Assembly: GCA_013054445.1 (NCBI GenBank)
Contig: JAAMPI010001437.1
Coordinates: forward strand, 1-14,454
Origin: Cudoniella acicularis
Taxonomy: Eukaryota; Ascomycota; Leotiomycetes; Helotiales; Helotiaceae
Direction: 5' to 3'
DNA: 14,454 nt
Within the stretch, counting starts at the first letter, position 1. Each line of letters starts with the position of its first letter. This document shows positions 8,834-14,454 of the stretch, piece by piece. The notes beneath the pieces are model-generated. The model made no database searches, was not told the origin of the DNA, and saw nothing but the letters and a program-made list of their open reading frames with translations. The translations under genes and the position numbers were made by a program.

Positions 8834-9845
8834 TTCTAGATGCTTAAAGCCAAAAGCTGACGATCATGTAAGAACCCCCACCAGGAGAATCTGCTTTTTT
8901 GGTACTTTGTACAGTGTTTTAGCTTTGTTTCTATTCGGTTTGGTTGAATATCAAGCGATTTAGCGGGAATTGCGGCTTTTTTTTTAGTATATCTTCCTTC
9001 AACGACGTTCAAAACCTCAACTAAACTATATCAGAGGACCCACCTCGCTTAAATTTAATATAAAATCCATACCAAGTTCATATTTTGTGTTCTTTTAATT
9101 TTTCATTGAGTTTCAGGCCGTTGTGCTAGGAGCAGCTGAACTACGAGATATCATTGATCATCTCCACTACAAAAATGAAAACTACAGCTACATCGCTCTG
9201 CCAGACCCTCCTAGAGCATATTTAATATTACCATATCATAAATAAATAAATGGTATTTATGTTCTTTGGCATTTTCGTCGAGTCTCAAGCAATAGATTTT
9301 GATATTTACTCGAGTACAGCCAATTATTGCCGGGACGCTCGGTACGGTGGACGGGAACTACTTTAGTCCCAAACCTTAAAGTCACATGCGGAACACCAAA
9401 ATTTTAACTTGAGACCACTTCGACTGCACCTCTGGCACTCCACATAACTGTCGCAGAATTGTTACAACGACTTGCACTTATATCGGTTCTCAAGCACAAT
9501 TTATTAATCCAATTTTTATCTTAATGCGACAGCTGGTTGCAAAGAAATTAATTTTTTAAATCAGGAAGTCCTCTATCAATCGTGCTCGTGGCGAGATCTC
9601 GAACTTGCTAACTAGTGGCTTAGCATCTGAAATATTTCGGAATTCCATCGCGAATTTAAAACCCATCATATCATACAAAGCCGACAACAACTGATTAGCA
9701 ATGATATCTTTCTGTTGTTTCAGCTTCAGACTTCAAATCCTGGATGCCAAATTGTTTATGGGGATGCGGTGCATTGGATCTCAACATACTAACGACCGAG
9801 ACTCGAAGTGACTTGGGAGTTGGGTCTGCACCGTCATCGCAGTTC
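8834..9845. other. Non-coding stretch with no recognised gene
   Basis: This is a mix of AT-rich sequence (to about 9300) and more balanced sequence. Frames are short and lack protein character, including the plus-strand one at 8781-8963. A weak repeated 30-mer (9088-9117 and 9260-9289, 22 of 30 matching) is not strong enough to call. I see no transposon ends or RNA gene. Confidence 0.4.
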
Positions 9846-10022
9846 TTAGTTCCATCGACCTGCCACTGACACATTCTTTCGAGGTGAATTGTGCAGTAGT
9901 CGAAGATTTTGCAGGACTAACATTTCATGCCATAGTTGGCTGCGTTCCTGCAACTGGTTTACCTCTCCTTCCTCCTCCACGCTGATAATTTCGAACTCAA
10001 ATGCAAGCCAGGCGCACAAGAT
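9846..10022 (-). pseudogene. Possible gene remnant: open frame without a start
   Basis: On the minus strand, 58 codons are open between a TGA and the TAA at 9848-9846. The frame has no usable upstream ATG, only one internal Met. The product is charged and leucine-rich with coiled-coil character (AFEFEIISVEEEGEVNQLQE, then RSQLWHEMLVLQNLRLLHNS), unlike the noise frames around it. Just upstream, another frame reads VEVVFDFVVVNLVRLA before a stop, so a one-base frame break may separate two parts of an old exon. No family is recognised. Length alone is not significant. Confidence 0.25.
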
Positions 10023-10141
10023 TCACAACCACGAAATCAAAAACCACCTCGACTGCGCGCGGCGTGGCAGGTTGGAGGGAGGGATCCACACTAGATGAGA
10101 TCGCGTCATCAAAGAGCCAGAACATTATGGTTATGTGTAGA

Positions 10142-10465
10142 TTTCATGTGGTACATCCTCTTCTGCCGCCCCTGGTGTATCCTAGCGAAGGCAAAATCTC
10201 ATCCTTGCTCTTTCACTTCCCTTGAGCCATTCTCCGACGGAAGAACAAGTATCCTAGAACACCAGGATGTTGTAGTAACGTGATTGTGTGTGTATTTCAT
10301 GTAGTGCTTCCTCTTCTTCTGCCGCCCTCTGCTGTGGGACCACGGCGGCGTATCATGGCAAAGGTGAAATCTCGTCCTTGCTCTCCCGGTTTCTCTTGCC
10401 AATCTTTCAAATTGTCAAGTTGGCAAGTTGAGCCATCCTCCGACAAAAGAACAAGTATCCTAGAA
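10142..10465. repeat. Diverged direct duplication, two units
   Basis: Unit 1 (10142-10259) and unit 2 (10295-10465) share, in the same order, TTTCATGTRG, CCTCTTCTGCCGCC, AAATCTCRTCCTTGCTC and a 36-nt closing block. The closing blocks (10224-10259 and 10430-10465) match at 33 of 36 positions and differ only by transitions. Unit 2 carries extra internal sequence (about 10340-10355 and 10386-10429). On the minus strand both units keep the frame RILVL-SE-GS and then EQG-DF-FA, where a CGA in unit 2 is TGA in unit 1. This could be a decayed duplicated exon or an old repeat. Confidence 0.6.
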
Positions 10466-11082
10466 ATCCAGCAATCACTTGGGGTCCGTAGAGTTCGTTG
10501 TGCCATGCGGTACGTTGCTTGTGACTCTGTTGCGGGCGCTTGCACATCTTCATTTGCATAGGCAATGAAGGTATCCAGGAGTCTGGATCCTGCTTATTGT
10601 ATGTCAAGACTGTTACAAAGTCAATTCGTGCCGCCACTGTCTTCCTTGTACAAATTCTCTGTGCGCTTAGATCCAAGACGGTGAAAAGGCAGCCTATAAT
10701 CAACACACGGCTGTGATCGGTTCATCCTCGCGTACGCAAGGATCTTGCTTGACCTATGGTAACATTGCACCGACGACTTCACTTAACTGCTTCAAGTATA
10801 TATGTTTTTCCGAGTGGAATCCCACGGCCAAAATACTTTGCCGTATTCTTTTGCTTTACATTGAAGGATTTACTTTTCGCGCCCGAACTCCCCGTTCTTC
10901 TACGTGCCTCGAAACCTCCCCATACAACTTGTAGCTATTTTATCTATATGTTACCTTCGTCGAACACGGCCCTATCCATCTCTTTGTCAGCTCGCGTGAT
11001 TCGGGCATGGAGTTATTTTCTAAATGATCTCATCTCCCAAAACGAGATAGCACCGCAAGGCAACGTGTGCCAACCAGCTATC
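10466..11082. other. Region with broken coding-like frames, no intact gene
   Basis: Frames of 70-115 codons occur on both strands (plus 10756-11100 and 10713-10934; minus 10706-10407). None has a domain I recognise and they overlap one another. Some short runs look protein-like on the minus strand, for example DSWLAHVALRCYLVLGDEII just left of the intron at 11124-11083, followed by stops. I read this as decayed coding DNA rather than an active gene. Confidence 0.35.
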
Positions 11083-11124
11083 CTGAAAGTAAGCAAATAA
11101 CAGCTTGAAAATACTGTCACTTAC
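11083..11124 (-). other. Near-ideal fungal intron inside broken frames (gene relic)
   Basis: On the minus strand the donor is GTAAGT (11124-11119), a CTTAC branch-type motif lies a few bases before the end, and the acceptor is TTTCAG ending at 11083, a span of 42 nt. Joining the flanks in one phase gives TESLGQGVSSLD followed by DSWLAHVALRCYLVLGDEII, with stop codons on both sides. It suggests a former spliced gene on the minus strand. The plus strand can also be read as an intron (GTAAGC at 11089), but its acceptor is poor. Confidence 0.35.
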
Positions 11125-12860
11125 ATCGAGAGAAGATACACCCTGACCCAGACTTTCCGTTCATTCCATTGAGACCTGCTCCTAGGCCAACTAGAATCAG
11201 GAAGGAAGAAAGTCGTTCCCTCAATTTTCAACCACAGCGGATCTTGCCGCTTGGAGAATCTCCCAATCTTCTAAATCGACAACTTGCAAGTACAGTGCAA
11301 GTGAGTACTTACGTCTTTGCAGATGAAGAGGCCTCAAACCCCGAAGGAGCTTACGCCTCCACCCTGGAAACTGAAAGTATGATTTCCATCAATATCTACC
11401 ACAAGTCGTTGCAGGGGAAGCTGATTCACAACTCAGCGGTGCGGTCTTCAGCTCCATGACTTATTATCAAGGCAAACCACATTGCCCGTGATGCCACAAA
11501 CTCCTGCTCCAGTGAACGAGGAATCGAAACAGCAAGAGTACAATTGCAAAATTCAATATACCGTCCTATGACCTTGGTCCAGCTATTTGATGCGCTTCAA
11601 ACCTGTTTTTTTTATTCAGCACAGATCTTTTTCCATCTTCAAAGGATAGGAAAGCAAAGCGGGCACGATTTAACTCAGTGCTACGTCGAATCAATTTCAT
11701 AAGCCAGAATTTTTTCGAAATACACGAGTATGACGAGAATCGGATAGACTCCTATCGTTGTCACTAGGCAAGGAATGATAAACACAAAATTAACAATTGG
11801 GAGACAATTTCCACTATACATGGATTTCTTGCGTTGGAAATTTTTCAACGCTGGAGAGCGTCGGGCTTCCAGGAGAAGCAATTCTCGCTCATCAATGATC
11901 ATTTACAAGATCGAGTTCCTCGTTTCCGCACAACCCCTCGGCCTTCTTCGCACCGGTTTTCAACCTACGATGCGAATAGCTGTGGATGCTTTCGCTTTAG
12001 CTGCTTTGACCTTCCTCGGCACGCCTGCTCCAAGTTCTTAGTTCTTGTCGTGAATAAATGTCGAGGGAGGGATATGAATTAGCATGGATGAGTTTGGAAG
12101 CTACATTGTCCTACAGATCAGGTAGTTCTAAATGTGTGAGAAATGGAGGTTCTATGATTGTGTCTGCGTTTCTGACGGACACTGTGCTTTATAGGAGGGA
12201 GTCATTTCGGGCTTTTCCCCTTCAACCTCAGCTCGCTCAGCACGCACCCAGCGCCCAGAGGCTCGGGTTTCAAGACCGTCTCTAAATAGCAGTAATCCAA
12301 AAACGAGATATCATTATTTTTCGCGAATCACATGTTGTGAAATAATGCCGTAATAATAGTCGTTTGGTCATGAAGCGCGCTATAAGCCGGTTGGTGTTCG
12401 CTAAAATACAGAGGCTACGCCGCTAATTTACAGTGTATCACCCGCTGAAAGTTAGCGACCACAGCTTGTAGTTATTGTATCGCGACTTTATGAGAACAAA
12501 TAAGGTAGAACCATTTAATTGCAGCTCCAACAACCAGCTAAACTCTTCACACTTGCATGATTGGGTATATATATTTGTATTTCAGCAAGTACGAAATAAT
12601 TAATACGTAGTTGTGTACATACTGTTTTAATTGGTGCGGGGTGCTAACCGAGCATCGGAAAAGGGGGAAGAATATGCTTTGATTTCCAATGCAGAGAACG
12701 ATCTATAAATTGTGAATTATTTGCAGTGAATGCTTTGCATATTTCATTCAAGTTTTCTATACTGTGCTTGAGTGCGATTCAATGCAATTACTGAAAGAAA
12801 TGATTCATGTCTTTGAAGGAAGAGTTAAGGAGGTGTTATTCACAGCATGGCTTCCCGGCG
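11125..12860. other. Long region without a recognisable gene
   Basis: Open frames up to 96 codons occur on the plus strand (11169-11459, 11775-12041, 11834-12082), but none has a known domain. A 73-codon minus-strand frame (11902 to 11681) encodes a hydrophobic stretch like a membrane segment (LPIVNFVFIIPCLVTTIGVY) and could be a small gene or noise. A small inverted repeat lies at 12394-12462. From about 12290 the sequence is AT-rich and looks non-coding. Confidence 0.4.
12394..12462. repeat. Short inverted repeat, about 11-bp arms
   Basis: GTGTTCGCTAA (12394-12404) and TTAGCGACCAC (12452-12462) are inverted copies matching at 10 of 11 positions, 69 bp end to end. This could be a decayed hairpin-type mobile element or a chance stem. 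No target duplication is evident. Confidence 0.3.
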
Positions 12861-12862
12861 AC

Positions 12863-12868
12863 TATAAA
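12863..12868 (+). promoter_or_regulatory. TATA box of the right-hand gene
   Basis: TATAAA lies 121 bp before the ATG at 12989. It is followed by a pyrimidine tract (CCCTCTTCCTTCCTTC and TTTTTCATCATCC, about 12882-12911), which in fungi often marks transcription start sites. Spacing from TATA to tract is as expected for a core promoter. Confidence 0.55.
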
Positions 12869-12988
12869 TTCGAGTTTTGGTCCCTCTTCCTTCCTTCTTT
12901 TTCATCATCCACAGATATCCTGCTTCTATTCCATTAACTAAAGGGAAACGACACATTATTTCTGAAATATCGTACTCGATTTCTCAAA

Positions 12989-14066
12989 ATGGTTACTCCT
13001 ATGGAAAGATTCGACTCGTCAAAGATCTTTGGAGTGGCACCCCAGCGACAATTAATAAATTACCCACACGTAGAGCGGTCTAAGGGTGAACGAAAAAATC
13101 CGTTGCCTCCACACATTGATGATGATGCCCTAAAAGAAGCACAAAATTGGACCTTCGACTACATGGAATTTGTCATCAAGCCTCGAGTGGTCAACCCCGA
13201 TTTTGATGTTATTTATGTCAGACGTTCTATCAAACTATTCCATGGCTACGGTCCAAAAGACTGCCCAAATTTCAGTAGAACCCGGTTCACAATGGTTATT
13301 GAAGTTCAGTACTTGCAAAAAAGCCGCGACAACACCCAGAGCACGCAGAACTATGCAGACAAGGTTCTTGCGAATCATCCAAGTGTCCCACAACTCTCAC
13401 AAGGACAAGAGTTTCTAGCGGAAGTAGACAGGGCTGAGGCTGAGATTCATCATACTTTAGGAGTCAACGATCGTGGGGCAAGGTGGGATTGTGAACACAA
13501 AATGGTGTCTCCATTTAATTCCGCTTTGAAGAAACACGTCCAAACAATTATCCACGATAACGCCGAAGTACATAATATGGAAAGCCAACAAGGAAGGAGA
13601 CCAGAGAATGGTTTTGAGTCTCTTTGCTTTCGCGAAGTCGAGATCGAAGAGTACGGAGTCCCTGCTCAGTTCATGCTTGTACCCCCTCTTCCTGGAATAC
13701 CTGATGAGATGCAAGAAACTATTGATGTGCAGAGACAGGTTGTTTCATTGTGGTGCAAGCAACAATATCAGATAATCAAAGAATTCATAAGATGGGTCAA
13801 TGCCGAGGGATCGCATTTCCAAAGTCGAGGGGAAACAGTCCCTGAGATGAATAAGTTGCTCAGTAATATCAATGTGGACCCCGAGGCACTGTTCCCCATG
13901 TATAGTTGGTGTCTGTCACTGGTGCATCAGAGTGCATGGTCGACTAGGGGGGTGTGTCTTTGACTTTGTTAGATCAGTTGAGCGAGATGCTGCGAAGTGG
14001 TACACGATACCGGTAAATGGAAACTATGGCTTTTCTCGCGATCGAAACTTCATCCCAATTGCTTAG
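12989..14066 (+). CDS. Unrecognised protein, frame broken at a run of six G
   Basis: The ATG has a good context (CAAAATGG) behind a TATA box and pyrimidine tract. As written, the frame gives 324 aa and stops at 13963. At the G run 13947-13952 the next frame is open and reads VFDFVRSVERDAAKWYTIPV and on to a stop at 14066. It looks like the true C-terminus, and one base fewer in the run would give about 358 aa. The protein is hydrophilic and has no signal peptide, membrane segment or motif I can name. Recognisable stretches are PHIDDDALKEAQNWTFDYME (about 41-60), VIYVRRSIKLFHGYGPKDCP (about 74-93), FMLVPPLPGIPDEMQ and VVSLWCKQQYQIIKEFIRWV. It stands alone, with 5 kb of relic-rich DNA on its left, which is typical of lineage-specific genes. 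An intron near the C-terminus is a less likely explanation of the frame change. An AATAAA at 14297-14302 may be its polyadenylation signal. Confidence 0.7.
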
Positions 14067-14454
14067 CTTCATATATAAGCGTCCAGCCGTTATGATTAAT
14101 TTGACAGCACATAGATTTTGCACTTTCTCTCGACTTCAAGGGGTTAATTAGTTTCAATTTGAGTACGAAGCACCGCGTTGATTTTCAGATGTTGGAGTTT
14201 AGTATTCTTGTAAAGGGGTTAGAAGGGTCGATGGCATCTAGACTTCTTTGCAATTTATTTTTGATTTTAGACCAGTTTAGACCGCAGTGATATTAGAATA
14301 AATCGTGTTGATTTCCAAAATTATCTTCATATAAAAATAATCTTGCCCAGAGTGATATATGTACTACTATTATATTCACATCTCTGAAGCCCACAAAACT
14401 TGGATTCTGAAAGGCACTTCTTTCTAAGATTCTCTCTTTTGACAGAGCCTTGCT
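14067..14454. other. 3' flank of the right-hand gene, AT-rich
   Basis: This stretch carries the likely 3' UTR with AATAAA at 14297-14302, 231 nt after the stop at 14066. The remainder is AT-rich with no open frame or repeat worth naming. Confidence 0.5.

Noticed and set aside
9088..9289. Diverged 30-nt direct repeat (9088-9117 and 9260-9289)
   Set aside because: Only 22 of 30 positions match in AT-rich DNA, so chance cannot be excluded.
10756..11459. A plus-strand two-exon gene using GTAAGC at 11089
   Set aside because: The acceptor (GAG after ACATC) is poor, the downstream frame closes quickly, and the minus strand gives better splice signals in the same place.
12312..12347. Hairpin CATTATTT...AAATAATG
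   Set aside because: Eight AT-rich base pairs with a 20-nt loop are expected by chance here and no terminator-like or element-like context is present.
1..14454. CRISPR arrays, rRNA genes, bacterial operons or phage genes
   Set aside because: No regularly spaced repeats, no rRNA cores, no ribosome-binding-site organisation. Spliced genes show a eukaryotic nuclear origin.

Overview
The window looks like nuclear DNA of a filamentous ascomycete (Pezizomycotina). I base this on the short 42-53 nt introns with GTAAGT/GTATGC-type donors and CTAAC/CTGAC-type branch sites, the moderate GC content, and fungal-type versions of ORC3, a mitochondrial PPR protein and a GPATCH11-like protein. A Leotiomycete such as Sclerotinia or Botrytis is a reasonable guess, but the sequence does not prove it.

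Left, gene-dense part (1-7985). A truncated minus-strand gene of a conserved fungal family of unknown function runs off the left edge (1-398). Next, on the minus strand, is a seven-exon gene for origin recognition complex subunit 3 (ORC3; 3419 to 990, 710 aa once six introns are removed). It is divergent from a plus-strand gene for a long mitochondrial PPR protein (3536-6378). Only 116 bp separate the two start codons, and that gap holds a perfect MluI cell-cycle box (ACGCGT) next to TCGCGA, as expected for a replication gene controlled at G1/S. The PPR gene has one intron and a one-base frame break at a run of nine A. Its 3' flank has an unusual cluster of TGTA (PUF-type) motifs. A minus-strand GPATCH11-like gene (7985 to 7008) is convergent with it.

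Gene-poor part (7986-12988). About 5 kb hold no intact gene that I can recognise. A 207-bp element with 27-bp terminal inverted repeats and flanking TA dinucleotides (8055-8265) looks like a Tc1/mariner-type MITE and sits only about 70 bp upstream of the GPATCH11-like start codon. Further right are a decayed intron-containing tRNA-Ile(UAU)-like sequence (about 8721-8833), a diverged direct duplication (10142-10465), pieces of open frame without usable starts, and a near-ideal fungal intron on the minus strand (11124-11083) embedded in broken frames. I read this region as mobile-element and gene relics whose differences are mostly transitions, as RIP or deamination would leave.

Right part (12861-14454). 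A TATA box and a pyrimidine-rich start region precede a plus-strand gene for an unrecognised protein (12989 onward). Its frame is broken by one base at a run of six G and then continues convincingly to 14066. Together with the A-run break in the PPR gene, this makes two +1 breaks at homopolymers in one window, so assembly error must be considered before calling either gene a pseudogene.

I did not find a convincing new multi-gene system. The best leads are the MITE beside the GPATCH11-like gene, the TGTA cluster in the PPR 3' flank, the ORC3/PPR shared promoter and the tRNA relic.
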